Under the pieces are notes generated by a model. The model was not told the origin of the DNA and searched no databases. It saw nothing but the letters and a program-made list of their open reading frames with translations. Positions 25,072 through 37,022 of a stretch of DNA of 64,000 nt are shown here, piece after piece (the stretch's first letter is position 1; every line of letters begins with the position of its first letter). The DNA lies in assembly GCA_037576195.1 (NCBI GenBank), contig CM075104.1:11176211-11240210 (forward strand), given 5' to 3'. Position numbers and translations under genes: made by a program. The stretch comes from Phytoseiulus persimilis (taxonomy: Eukaryota; Arthropoda; Arachnida; Mesostigmata; Phytoseiidae).

Positions 25072-25380
25072 GCTCCTCGAGAACGGGATCTGTCACGAGG
25101 AATCCTCGAGGAGGAGGAAAAGATTTGTTTCAATGTCGAGGGGCTCGGAGCCGCCATTGCCGAGGCAGCGGTGGGCTTCAGGAGGAAATCACGGGAACCG
25201 AGTCAGGTGCCGTGCCCAGATCTTCGCGGCGAAATTCGACTGAAGGTTGACAGGCCAGCGCTCAGGAAACGCACCAAGACCGAGCCGATTTTCGTTACCC
25301 TATATACAGCTCTGAAGCTTACACCGGGTTTCTATTCAGATGTCAATTTTTCCGAAACTCCAGCCTGCTCCGAATCTTGA
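25072..25380 (+). CDS. Probable terminal exon, acidic then basic segment
   Basis: About 100 open codons end in TGA at 25380, with codon use typical of coding DNA. The peptide runs from an acidic patch (GILEEEEKICFNVEG) through an alanine helix to a basic region (LRKRTKTEP). A possible acceptor is TTGCTAG at 25071 (phase 1). It is on the same strand and just downstream of the five-exon cluster ending near 24.92 kb and may be its last exon, but the phase link is not proven. The family is not recognised. Confidence 0.4.
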   Translation, partial: APRERDLSRGILEEEEKICFNVEGLGAAIAEAAVGFRRKSREPSQVPCPDLRGEIRLKVDRPALRKRTKTEPIFVTLYTALKLTPGFYSDVNFSETPACSES

Positions 25381-27293
25381 TTTCCGCACGTTCGTCCTCA
25401 GAGACTCGAAGTGCAATACGCCGGGAAGTGAGTTCCGTCGATATGCCGCTCTGAAGTAATGAACTATCCCCGAGAGGCTTCCTTTGCTGCATTCGAATCA
25501 ATTTTTTGTAGAGCAAAGCCTCTTTCAAAGAAGGAGATAACTGGAGGCGATCTCCACACTCCCTAGGCACAGGTGCCTCACTGAATCAAAATGTATGTTT
25601 CACAGTTCCTGGAGGCACAGCTGAAGAGTCAACCAACAAACCCTGCGAGGGCGAACGAAGCTTGGGGCCCTTCTCGGTCCCTCTGCTCAGTAATTCACTC
25701 ACTCTCGTCACTACATAACCATCCGCGGATCTATCCACTGATCCATTCTCAGAGCCCGAATTGGATGCCGAGCTGTGAATTATGCCTACTAATGTTAGAA
25801 ACCATTTTTTTGATTGCTCGTCCATCAAGGAATCAGCCTTGCTGCGAACTGCAACTTAACGGACTCACGAGCTCCGACTATCGACCATAAACCTGATCCA
25901 AAAGTCTATGCTCGACGTCTACGAGGACAGGTCTCAATCGATCACAATCTCTTAGCAGTTCAGATAGTGGTAAAGAAACGGACAGTATGGCTACCAATCC
26001 TATGATCTTGGGCCCGTTCCCCCTGGATAGAAGTAGATACCCTAAATTCCCGCAGATAACAAACCCTTACTTTTCGATTTTCTCTCAAAAAACTGTTCAA
26101 GATGCCAAACTTATCAGATGTTGAGCTTATCAGATAACGAAAGTGTCAGGAAACGAGCTCATCAGATAGCGATCTCATATGATGCGTTTTTTTTTTGACG
26201 AGATATCGAAATAAAGAGGTTCGTCACCTGCGGAATTTTAGGGTGATTAAAACATTGCATTCGAAACTGGCCAATGATCGGTAACTTGCCATTTCCTCAG
26301 AAAACGCACCAGTCAAGTCGACTTCTCATCATTGGTCAGGATCCTTCGCCAATCCTCAACATAAGGTCATCAAGTAACTGCTCATGAAATGCTAGTTTCT
26401 GATGCTTGGTCGAAGTTTTAGTTGCTGCACTGTAGGAGCGTTAAGCTTCGCCCCTAGATACAGAAGAACCGCCCATCATCTGATTGACTAGCTCTTCTCT
26501 ATGGTTATTTAGGCAGTCCGAAGACGTTTTGAGGAATTTCGATTAAAAGATAGCTTTCAGCAGGCTTCCGCGCGCGTGTGGGTATCCTGTTGCTGAAGTT
26601 GCTGCATTGAAAGGCTGATTCGTTGCTCGGAAAATGACTGAAACCCGACGCATCTGACTTCCTTCCGTTACACGAGGCCGTTCACTCGGGAGATGCAGCT
26701 GCCCGTTCTGATTCCTTTGATCCTCCCGCACGCAAAGACGGCAGTCAGTTCGCTTGCTCGCGAGCGAACGTTCGCTCGCAAACAGGCAAGGGAACCGACT
26801 GCTTGGCAGACTGGTGTCACCGATGCCAACCTGAAGAACCGGTCGAAAATTATGTCATGGCAACCGCAGCTTGGCGGGTTGCTGAACTCGACACAGTTGG
26901 ATCTCTTGTTTACGGCCACCTTTAATTAAATAGAGAGTATAACAAAGGGAAACCAAGTAGCGGGCGGGCGCATGGATGGATGGATCCGAGGATGCGAGAC
27001 GAGGTAGAAGTGAGCGCCGCTCAGCCGGACGCATTGCAACGAAGAATGAAAATACGGAAGAGTAAGCCCGCAAGTGAGACAGGCGCGAAATGAATCTCAG
27101 CAAAAGTGAGGGGGGGGGGGGGTGTCTCGAAGTGTAAAAAAGTGCAAGTTTTGCTGCACACGAAATCAATGTTCTGTCCGACTCACTTCAGGTCGCGCTC
27201 TCGAGGCGAGAATCAAGCCACCGTTGAGTAGGAATACCTTCGGCTTAAACACGTTCTGCCGATTGAGCTGCGAACACTGAGTAGAAGTACAGA
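25381..27293. other. A/T-richer spacer
   Basis: No exon was resolved. Short repeats of TTATCAGAT (about 26110-26170) and a poly-G run occur. Confidence 0.4.
27110..27122 (+). repeat. Poly-G run
   Basis: Thirteen consecutive G on the plus strand. Confidence 0.95.
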
Positions 27294-27330
27294 ATGCTCT
27301 TTCTTACCCTGATGAGAACTCTCGATTCTG
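27294..27330 (+). CDS. Possible short first exon with signal-peptide start
   Basis: ATG with A at -3 begins MLFLTLMRTLDS and stops at a consensus donor (TCTG then GTGAGTG), phase 1. This is the usual shape of an arthropod secreted-protein first exon, but no phase-matched second exon was identified, so it may be chance. Confidence 0.18.
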
Positions 27331-27987
27331 GTGAGTGCGATTCGTGAAGAACTCGGCGAGAAGGGCTCCCCGATGCGGAAACTGTTGCGGAGTCAGGGAA
27401 GAAGGCTGAATTTGTTCATCACTCCGCTCGTAGGCTCTACCGGAGTATGAACGTTCGTTAGTAGCGAGAGCGAGCTGGATCTCTCGCCGCTGTTTGTTCC
27501 GGCGATGACACTACAAAGCAGGTGCTGTGTCGTATGCGCTCTGTGTGACGAAAAGCAGCGAGAGAGCGAGGATCAAGCGACGGCCTCGCTGCTAGGCATT
27601 CAGTCAGTCAGCGGAGCAAACCGAGCGGGAGGTCTGGCAAGAAGAGGCAAGCAACGAGGCAAGGCGGTAGGTGGCAAGCAGCGAGGCGATTCAGCCAGGC
27701 GGGCCGGCAGGCAACCAAGCGTCGACCGCTGCTGCCATCGCTGACAAACTTCGGAGGAGAGAGCAGACGGAGCGGAAAACCTCGACAGAAAACAACCATG
27801 ATGTCGTTGCCGGTGATCAAGCTCTCAGCTCGCTTCCGGCTTACCTTCGCTTCGCCTCTGGCGTAACACTCGCTCGTCGTAGCTCCTGCCACAGTCTCGT
27901 GAAGACGCTCTCGGACTGTCTTTGGAGACCGTGTCTGCGTCTGCCACAGTACTTGCTCCTGGGAGTGTGAAGTGAAAAAAAATCGAA
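27331..27987. other. Spacer with GGCAAG-type short repeats
   Basis: It holds imperfect repeats of GGCAAGCAGCGAGGC around 27640-27690 and no resolved exon. Confidence 0.35.
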
Positions 27988-28891
27988 CTAGACTTCGGAA
28001 TTCCCAGATTCTCCATCCAAGGAGGATATCGAGGATAGCCTGCCTTCTCCCTCCTTCTTGATTTTCGTAGGCTGAGGAAAGTATCCCGGGCCGAGGCCTC
28101 TCGGAAAATGTAGCGTGAAAGAGGCAGCTGAAAGGGACCAGGGAGCGAGTCTCCCACTTGAAGGAAATGAATCACTCCAGCAAGGAGACCGACCGCAGCA
28201 ACAGCGCGAACCTACTTGAGATTTAATTTGTGAAGCGCAGCATGCGATTAGAGGCGGGGCGCCGAAAAACCAGCGATCCCCTCAAGCCCGAATCCCGACG
28301 AAGTTAAATTGAACGAGGGCGGAATAACGCCCCTATACGATACCGTCGGCAATAAGAATTAAGCGCGAGGAATCGGATTATTCCATTGATTCGTCCGGCA
28401 CTCAGATACTCACTTCATTCTCTTTGACTTTCCAGATTACCCTTTTCACCCTGCACTTTCCGAGGCTGCGACGAAATGAACTGGAATCAGATTCCGAGCT
28501 CCTGACTACATCAAGCGTCATGGGCGACGGAGTCAGCGGCAGCGCGATGTTTGTTGCTCAGAGAACGGTCGGAGAGTAGGTACTCTGGCCCGAACCCTTA
28601 CCTACGATTGGAGGCAGAGTAACAATGGCTTCCCGTGAGGAGAGCATACTCAAGACGAACTCCTTGTTAGCCTGGGAGGGGAAGGATCCGAGTAAGTCGA
28701 CGGAGTCGAAGCTGAGGTCGCCTCTGCCAAAACAGGATCCGCTGGAAACATGATCAATGAAGTATTCATGTACCTGGTAATACGACCCGAGGTTCTCTGA
28801 ATGAGGCAGTGCTCGGAGAAACATCTACTCACTTGGAAATATCATAGACATCAGACGGAGGGGCTTGATACCCCGCGGTTGAAAGCACGAA
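27988..28891 (-). CDS. Multi-exon secreted or membrane protein, unrecognised
   Basis: Four exons are seen: 28891-28833, 28723-28602, 28505-28414 and 28127-27988. The first three agree in phase (0-2, 2-1, 1-0), each with a strong donor (GTGAGTA, GTAAGGG, GTGAGTA). The first exon gives the end of a signal peptide (FVLSTAGYQA) and a mature start PPSDVYDIS; then come KGDLSFDSVDLLGSF, LSSREAIVTLPP, a Ser-rich SSESDSSSF and a basic KCRVKRVIWKVKENE. The last exon ends SISSLDGESGNSEV and TAG, but enters in phase 1, so a small exon or other donor is missing before it; a hydrophobic open stretch near 28200-28155 (AVAAVGLLAGVI) may be that exon and a membrane segment. The initiator exon lies upstream beyond 28.9 kb and is unresolved. 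No family is recognised. Confidence 0.5.
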
Positions 28892-30863
28892 CTACGCTCG
28901 GTGGCCTGGAAAATATTGGGGATTAAATGTTGTCTCGAAGAATGGATTCGCGTTTCGGGAATTTCCCTGTCAGCGTGTCAAGCTCAATTCGAGCCGTGAT
29001 CAAATTCTACGATGGGGTTCGGTGAGGTTTCGTTCTCCAGGGACGATTTCATCAAGGGAGAGTAACGGCGGGAGGACGCGAGAGCGCGCGGTGCTTCACT
29101 ATTTTCCCTTTCTGATTTCCTGCTGTCAGCGTCAATCGCGACGCTCTATTAAAAATCCTGTTACTGCGCTCTTGCTCGTTGATCGAATTCATCGACGGCC
29201 TCTCCCCGTCGACCGCGACGAGCTCCGTGAGGCTTCCGCAGCCGAAAAGCGAACGGACCTCTTTTACCCAGCTGCGCTTGGCCGGAGGTGCGCCTTCGCC
29301 CACCTGTCGGCGACTTCACTTCTCGCGCCCGACAAACTGTGTGGCTGATTGTGGTTGCTACGCCCGGCGCTCAAAAATCGACCCAGTCGACTCTGAAAGC
29401 CCAGTCGATGAAGAAGAATAAGGCTAGCTCGGTGAAGTCCTTCGAACAAGCACCCACCCTTACGGCGCTCGTTCACGAAGCGGCCCTGCAGGTGACGCGG
29501 TGCTTCTCTCCGGGAACAAGAAGCAATATCCTACGCAGCGTGACACCGCTTCCACTTACGGACGACACTCCGGAACCCTCTCAGCGCTCTAGACTGCGCT
29601 CCAGGTCGAATTCACCGCAGTTCATCCGTCTGTCCGTTCATTCATCCGTCCATCCATCTGCTCCCGTCTATCCCTTGTCCCTGTAAATCTCAGCTTGAAA
29701 GAGTTCCGGGATTTCCGTTAACTCAGCTTGAGCCTCTAAAAACGACGTTCAACTTGTTTCTGATGAAACCTCGCATCCTGTGAGGAGATCGCAGGCATTT
29801 TCTCGGGTGCTCTGAGCTCCTGAGTCAAACCCTGGTCGCTAGTGCGCCGATTCATGCGGTGCCGTGGAGCGCTCATAGCGTTGCTGTTCATAGAGCTGCC
29901 CTTCGAAATGTTGGCGCGCTTCCTCTGACCCTAACCAACTCGATTCGGGGCGCGGCGTTTACGAAAACCGTTGAGCGTCTCTCGGAAGCGGGCCGCTAAA
30001 AAACTTGCTCGCACTCGGATGAGCGATTGTTCTCTTCACTCCCACCCACATGCGGAGGCCTTCCCAAATCATCAAGCCCCCGGTTCTACGAATGCCTATT
30101 AGAGGCGCGAAAGGGTTTCCAAACGGCCACAAATCTCTGATCCGTGTTCCTGTTCAGTCCCTTCCGAGGATAATGGATGGGGTCTTGGTGCGCAATGAAA
30201 ATTTTAAGCGTTCCAATATCTATTAGGCACTGCGTAGAACCGCTCACTTGGCCTAATTGTAAATGTCCATTAAGAGATGGAGACGATCGCCTCGCCACGG
30301 GTATAATATCCCCCGCTCTAGCCTAACCGGAATCGGGAGGCTTCCGTTCTTTGTTTTATACCTCGAATTATTACCAACATATTCCAGACCGCAATTCGAT
30401 GCACTTCCGAGCGAGGTGCTCTTTGCACGCCGCATGATACGCGAGTTTCCAGCAGACGATCCCATACATGGGAAGTAGGTGGATATGCGCCCTTTGAAGA
30501 TCATTAGCGAGAAACGTATGGGATGACAGACGGTCAATTCCAAGGATAAATACGGAATGCCCTGGAAAATATTTTGACATTATAAAATAAATAATGAAAG
30601 ATGAATGATGAACCCTGAGAATGATAAACATATCGCCATTGCGGCGGACACCGATGGCACGATTCGTTAGGGTCATCTCCATGGAATGAGTTGTGTCCGT
30701 GGGTGATTCCGTGATGTGAGAGCAAGCTCTTTATTCTCAGTATTTTGTAAAAAAAAAATCGCGTTAGCTCAAATGGTGCGGTTTTTGAGTCCGGGCATTC
30801 GTCTCTCGAAGTCAGGCCTCAGGCCTTACAGTCATTCGGTCATCGGAAGACCGTACCTTCCAG
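28892..30863. other. Spacer or introns, no confident exon
   Basis: Open stretches occur on the plus strand at 29179-29421 and 30370-30475 (PQFDALPSEVLFARR, then a possible GTAGGT donor), but they lack phase-consistent neighbours and are left uncalled. Confidence 0.35.
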
Positions 30864-31553
30864 GAATACGTCGAATTGGCAGGGGCGTTTTTCATGGCGC
30901 AACCAACATGTTTTCAAAGCTGCGAAGATTTTTCAGATAACACAGAATTCTTGCGGAACAATTCCGTCCATCGAAACGGTATTTAATCCACCCTTCCCAA
31001 TATTATCGAAGAGTTTTCGGGGTCCGCCACTGCGAACGAGTGATTGTTATTATTAAGACGCTACTGTTCAGAAATTCCAGGATGTTGGGAACACCCGATT
31101 CACTGATGCCGGGGTTCGCGATATTTGTGGAGTCAATTGCCAGCCTCAGCTGATCCGTCTCGGAGTGACAGGCTCAAAAGAGTACCTGCAAAAGGTTCCG
31201 CGGAGCTATGCTCTTCACGAGCACGAGCAGGGTGAGTAGAGAGATTCGTTAGCTGTGGCAGGACGTGGGCTAATTCAGGGCGCGTATAATTTTCACGGTG
31301 TCGTATTCTGGCATGCGAGAAAACGGAGTGTGACTATCGGTTAAAACCAGGATTGCTTTACTGGGATCAGACTTTTTCCGGCCACCGATGTCTGGTGACG
31401 CGTTTCCCTCTCTCTACTCATACGCTTTCTTGGGACTCGCGAGTTACTAGGACGCGGCAGATCGGCGACACGTGGACCCGTGTCAATGTTGCCCCTCAGA
31501 TACATGTTAGTGGGAATTTCACATTGAGGCGCCGCATATCCTTGAATCGCTAA
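30864..31553 (+). CDS. Unrecognised gene, two to three 3' exons
   Basis: Two exons fit well: 31081-31231 (acceptor TTCCAG, phase 0; donor GTGAGTA, phase 1) and 31351-31553 (acceptor AACCAG, phase 1; stop TAA). The first reads DVGNTRFTDAGVRDICG then LIRLGVTGSKEYL, which loosely recalls a cysteine-containing leucine-rich repeat; the second reads LLYWDQTFSGHRC and IGDTWTRVNV. A possible earlier exon at about 30864-30990 (EYVELAGAFFMAQPTC) has a good acceptor but ends in phase 1, so it does not join directly. The 5' end is unknown and the LRR likeness is weak. Confidence 0.4.
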
Positions 31554-33528
31554 GCATGTCTCGAGGACTTTTCAAACCTTCGCCCGTTGAAGTGAGCTGA
31601 GCTGACAGAGCATGTCTGCTTCTTATTTCAGCGACATAGGTAATTGGCTTGCAGTCCGGTTTGGCCACTGAGAGATGACTAAACATACAATATTAGAAGC
31701 GGTAGAACCGCTCACGACAGCAAATCTACCACACAGAACCTTTTTTGACGGCTCGTTTGACAATCGTTTCAAGACTCCTCTATGGACGGCGATGAGAAAT
31801 TTTTTTCGCTCGTCGGATGAGTCAGTATATGATACATAAGAATGTAGCGCAAGCTGAGGGCGAAGAACTCAGCCCTCGAGTTCCGGCGGACGGGGGAATC
31901 AATTCCCCAACATAAACGGTGGGAGGATGGAGAAATAGATCGCCTACTTCTCTTTGGGAAAGACTCCGCCATCTTGTAATTAGTAGAGGCCGTCGACGGG
32001 TACGATAATCACCTCAGATCCAGCAACATTGCGACGTGAAGCGAGTCTATGCGCGAAGCGTTCTTGGACATTCCGAAGAGGATACCAGTTCTGAGGCTTA
32101 CAGAATCACCCGCTGCAACGTGAAGGTCGCGGTTCGAGGAAAGCGCTTTGGAGCGAGATGTAAAAGTGGGATCGCTTCACGATGATAGATCGGGAGGCGA
32201 TGTTGCTCCAACGGTCGGTTGTGAGAGCAAGTTGAGCAACGTTTGTGCGGAATTCCGAGATCTCCATAGGAGTTGGAGTTCGCGATGGCTTTGAGGTCAG
32301 CGTCCGCTTGTGCCTTGAATCGTTACCACACTTCTGGGCGAATTTCATCAATCCGATGGCAGGCCGCTTTTGGTTGCAACGCACACTGAATGTTTGCTTC
32401 CACGGGCATCCCAAGGAGGAAGTGCTACACCTCAGGAGGAGAATCGGCTGCGAACGAAACCACGTTGATTAGGATCCAAGAACCCATTGGTGAATTTAAT
32501 TTCATCAATGCTTCCCGCGGCAGAAGTGCACGCTCGTCTGTATTTTCAATATCTCGGGAAGTGCTTTACCGCTTACTTAAACTCACGCCCGAGGCGTCTC
32601 CAAACTTAGTTGAGGCCATGTCAAAATATAGAGATTTTCCTTCGTTGTCGACGGAGGGTGGAAACTGCAGAAGGCTCGATGAAATACCCTATTTTCTAAA
32701 GCTAAGCGAGTGACTCGCCATCTTCAAGAATTCTGGAAGCTAAAGCTCGGTCGGGGAGGATTCGATTCGCAGAGCACACACATTTCACTCGAGAAACTCT
32801 GGGAGAGACATTACTTTCAGACTGGGAATTACTCGACCACATCCAAATCCTGGGCATTCTTCATTGCGGCTTGAACCTATGCGTTCTTCGAACATTGACA
32901 TGTCGAATCCCATAACTTGTGTTACCTGCGATTTTGTTCCAGGGACGAGCAGAACTTGTTGGCGGTCATGGATACCGACCGAACTCAAACTCTTGATTTC
33001 CAGAATCCACCAGAGAGAAAGAACCAAAGAGGATACTACCGTCCCATGACTTAAGCAACGTATTCTATCTCCTACAATCATTCTGAGGGAAGCTACTCCC
33101 AGGCGACAGCTCACTCTTATTTTTAGCTCTCCTGCGTCCTCGGTCGCACAAGGTCGATCACTCTTCGGATTTGACTCCTGAGCTCAAATCAGGCCCGATT
33201 CGCATTCCAACCCAATTTTAGTTGTGCCCTCTAAATTCGCGAATTGAAGATATTCGAGAGCTCTCGTTCCGCATCAACTTCGCATTGGGACATTATTTTC
33301 GGGCGAGTCATAAACAACCGAGTCCTCGATACTCGCGACCACTGCCTGAGGCGGTAACTCCCAGCCAGGTATGATCTCTATCAGTCACGATCGGTGCACG
33401 AACGCTATTCTTGAATGCTCGAGGTCCTCAACTAACAACGAATGATTGACGAACAGCCATGTGACGTTGGCTTCGTGATATCTAGTCGATAACTTTCTTG
33501 ATGCGTTTGTGCGCAGAGTGCAAAAGAA
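31554..33528. other. Spacer, no gene resolved
   Basis: It has short open frames on both strands. A minus-strand stretch at 32145-32234 resembles one hAT transposase motif (see findings) but is not enough to call an element. Confidence 0.35.
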
Positions 33529-34394
33529 TAGAGAACTCTGATCCTCTCGGACGGATTACCAGAAGGGATGTCTGTAATGGACTGGTTATATCTGACCGAA
33601 GAGGCTCTCGATATCGAACGGAAGCGGCGGGCGGAAGATGAGCTATTCTCAGAGGCTGCCCCGAAAGCTGCTTTTGAAAAGAGCTCTATCGCGATCATTA
33701 AGCTATGTCCTCCGAGGAGAGGTTGATACCGCAGCTTTGACTCTCTGTCGGAGTCTTCGACAGGAGAGCTTGGGCTCCGCAGTTAGCTCAGAACGAGACC
33801 CACAGGGACCGTGCTAGTGACGATAACCATTGGAGTTATTTTCTGTCCGAAATTTCAGACCGACTTCGCTGACATAAATGCCAAAAAGTCGAGTCGTGCT
33901 GAATGTTATCCCGAACCCCAGCCAATAAAAGAGCGACATCGAGATCCGATTCGAGAAATCGGTCTCTTTGCCCGGTGAGACTCGATGGAGGTTAATGGAA
34001 ACTGGATCAAGGAGTGGAAACACGCTATAACGGAGCGAATTCCCGCTCACCACTGACTCCGCGGAGAGTCGTTCCACGGACAGTCGGCCCCGGGGAAACG
34101 TCGGCTTCGCCTCTATTCTTCAGAAGGGTCCATTCCTGGCTTGCTCGGTGTCGGGCCGTTTGGAATGAAAGATTCATCGGGTCAAGTCTCGGTGAGCGTC
34201 CCACCGTTTGCCTGAGCTGATAACTGGGGTGTAGTTAATAAGTGATCACTGTCAAAAAAAGTGCATTCTTCAAAAGTTGCCAGGACAACGAAGCTCTCTG
34301 CGCTGAAGGTAGGTGCTATGAGAAGTCCCCGCTCCGGGATCATTCCGATCGGATGGAAGCGAACGCTTCCTGCCAACACATCGGATCGTGCTGA
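33529..34394 (+). CDS. Multi-exon gene ending in a Cys-rich segment, unrecognised
   Basis: Three exons chain in phase: 33859-33974 (0 to 2, acceptor ATTTCAG, donor GTGAGAC), 34124-34191 (2 to 1, acceptor ATTCTTCAG, donor GTGAGCG) and 34243-34394 (phase 1 to stop TGA). They read TDFADINAKKSSRAECYPE, RVHSWLARCRAVWNE and a Cys-rich end (SCQDNEALCAEGRCYEK, then ASCQHIGSC) with six Cys. An upstream open segment 33529-33726 (LPEGMSVMDWLYLTEEALDI) has coding character but its link is not phase-proven. The middle exon is also open in another frame (GSIPGLLGVGPFGMKD), which would need a different partner. The same frame reopens at 34431-34649 with a second Cys-rich stretch (YCNRSCFFDELTRC), so the TGA may lie in an intron. 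No family is recognised. Confidence 0.42.
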
Positions 34395-34430
34395 AGAAGC
34401 GTTTCCCCGGGTCCCTGGTCCCCAAAACAC

Positions 34431-34649
34431 TTGCGGGATAACGGGCTGATCCTCAAACATGGATCCGGGCTTCCATCGGTCAGTACTCGCGGGAACCACC
34501 GAAACCTCGGAACAGACTTTTCGGAGCACACAATGTATTGCAATCGCTCTTGCTTCTTTGATGAGTTAACGAGATGTGTTACCTATGAGGATCAAGGTCA
34601 AGCTTCGAGGAGCAGCGTCGTAAACATATTCGGCTCATGTTTCCAGTGA
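34431..34649 (+). CDS. Second Cys-rich open segment, likely exon
   Basis: Open in the same frame as the preceding Cys-rich exon, 36 bases after its stop. It contains YCNRSCFFDELTRCVTYED and ends FGSCFQ before a TGA. Cys spacing and codon use suggest a real exon of the neighbouring gene. Splice borders are not defined. Confidence 0.33.
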   Translation: MRDNGLILKHGSGLPSVSTRGNHRNLGTDFSEHTMYCNRSCFFDELTRCVTYEDQGQASRSSVVNIFGSCFQ

Positions 34650-37022
34650 AGAACCGGATAGAAGCCTCCTTGATGCTACCGCAAACAACCTCACAAGGAT
34701 GCAGAAAAAAGACCGAACAAACGGGGGATCGAGTTTGCAAACCAAAAGCAGACAAGCTCCGAAAAACTTAATAAAAGCCCTGTGGAAGGGGGGGAAAAGG
34801 CGCTGGCTGATCCTTGGACACACCTAGACCGGGAGAACGCGCGAAGACCCTGATCCTTGAGCCCGTCACGATGATCTCGGAGCAAACATCAACGAGGAAT
34901 TGGCAAGCGCACTAAAAGCTCGCACTAAATGGTGAGCTTTGCTCGGCGAGGATTTTTCCTCCGTCATGTTCCTCGTCATGCTCACACGTCTCATTCCATT
35001 GCCCGCTTGCTTGACGGCAGTACCATGTCCACTGGAACGAACAGCCTGCCGCTTGAGGCTCGGTACTGGAGAACAGTATCGACGAGTTTCCGAAGATGCC
35101 GCCAGCCGATCTTTCCTCTGCAAGCCACCTCATCGTAGAACAAGGGAAGGGCGAATGATTCCAACATAGAATTTAGATGCTAGAAATGACGGGACGGTCG
35201 CGGAATGAGACTCGGATGATGCGAGCCGGGTCAATCATCAGCGACGAAAGACTGCAGTTTCGTTTTTGCTAAATCTGACCATGATCAAGATGAAACGCTC
35301 TTTGATGGCAGCCAGCCTCGAACCGATATCAAAAGAAACGAGTGCTGGTGTTCGGCCTTCGATCTTCCTCGTAGATTGGAAAGCCCCTCCGACGATTTAG
35401 ATGCATTACCATAATTCTCCCCTCTCCACGTGTTGGAATTTGACGTTGGAAGCTCAAGTGACACGAGGTCGGAGCAAAGACTTGCCTGTTGATCAAAGGA
35501 TGCGGCAACGTTTCCGTCTCACAAAACCTCTTTCTCGCCCCCTCTCTTTGAAACAGGTCGCTCGGACGATTGGAGCAGGCATACACTTCGTCCGCGATTG
35601 GATTGAGTCATTGGGAGACTCTCGAAGCATAATAATTAATATCCGCATTCTGCTATCACTGGTGCATATTTATTTTGCGGTCCTGGGGAATAGTCATCCA
35701 ATTTATGTGTACAACAACAGCCATGCTCTCGAGTCGGAGACAGGCCATCCAGCCTTAACTCGAACCAGTTTTCAGAACAATACAACCTCGAATATTTCAA
35801 CCATTCGAACTTCAACCTCGACTAACCTAGAATCTAGAAGATAAGGGACTGCTTTCTCAACCAGAAATATACCAAGAATTCACAGTTATGGATGGAGTTT
35901 CCACGATCTGGCATTTTCTTGTAATAGTCGGAACGTTGCCACATCCTACAAAATTATCGGGATTCACATGCATGCACAGAACTAAAAGTTCCAGTGATGT
36001 CTTCCGTCAAAATAGAAGTCGCTCATTTCCCAGGTTTTGGGGTATGTCAACTGCAATTTCAGTGCGACCCCTATTATTTCAACTTTCGATTATTTTAACC
36101 GTTTTCTGCATCTATCAGTCGGAATAATCGAGGTTGGTCTGTAATCACGCCCGCCGAGGGAAATAGCTCAGAAATTGGCCACGGTTCCGGGCTGCTTCGC
36201 CATTTGCACGACACCGGTGCGTGGTGGCTGCCGTGTAGCCTGCATCCGATGGGATGAGGTCGTGTCCGACCTCACGGCTAAGCTCGGATCCGTTCAGAGA
36301 TTACGGAGATTAGTAGATCATTGGAGCTTGTTGGAGAATCGAATGGACCAGACCCAGTCAATAACATGACGCCGCACGTGTTCGGATGCCGCGCGGAACA
36401 ACGGTGCGGGCACGATGCGACGTCACCGATTCTCGACCCTCCGTCATCTCCGATGAGGGTTGAGCGCGTGCGCCAGATGCACTCCCACTGTTCCCTGATC
36501 CCGCTCCAAGACCGGAATCCTATAAAGACGGACGAGCCGATGGCTCCCCAGCAGACGGGTCGGCCCGATGTATCCTGCGCCCTCTTCTACGGACGTCCGA
36601 AACGATGTTAGTGTCTTCAATCATCAAGTCCAACGTTCGAGCTCGCTGCTTTCTCCTCGCTCTCTTCTCGCCGGATTTTTTTTTTCGTCCTGCAAAGGGC
36701 CAGTGGACGGTGCGAGCGAGTCTGCAGACCATCCAGTCTCAACCGGTCGCCTAACAAGATTTAGTTAGGGAAGCTGGCCGGAATCTCTTTTCAAAGATAT
36801 CAATAGCTGTGTTATTCCGTCATGAGGGAGCACGGCTGAAGCCTTCCTTCCTTCAAACACCGACAGACTCGCTCATTCCGAGTCCAACAAACGCTCACTA
36901 TGGCCAGGTAGCATATTAGTCTCGTCGAGGTCATGGAGTGACTCGAGATCAGTAGCTCTCTGACTCCCGCTCACGGAGAGATTTCCGCTGGATCGCAAGA
37001 GTCGACAGAAGTCTGGAGGATA
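34650..37022. other. Spacer with uncertain open frames
   Basis: The longest plus-strand ATG frame (35401-35844, 147 codons) shows no domain and ends in Ser/Thr/Asn-rich low complexity. A 64-codon plus frame at 36175-36369 has coding-like composition (WDEVVSDLTAKLGSVQRL). Neither has clear splice borders, so both are left open. Confidence 0.35.

Noticed and set aside
30740-30850. tRNA-like stretch (TAGCTCAAATGGT with a later TCGAAGTC)
   Set aside because: It resembles a D-arm and T-arm, but no acceptor stem or consistent anticodon arm can be drawn.
35401-35844. 147-codon ATG frame
   Set aside because: It has no domain and a low-complexity end; a frame of this length is expected about once by chance in a window this size.
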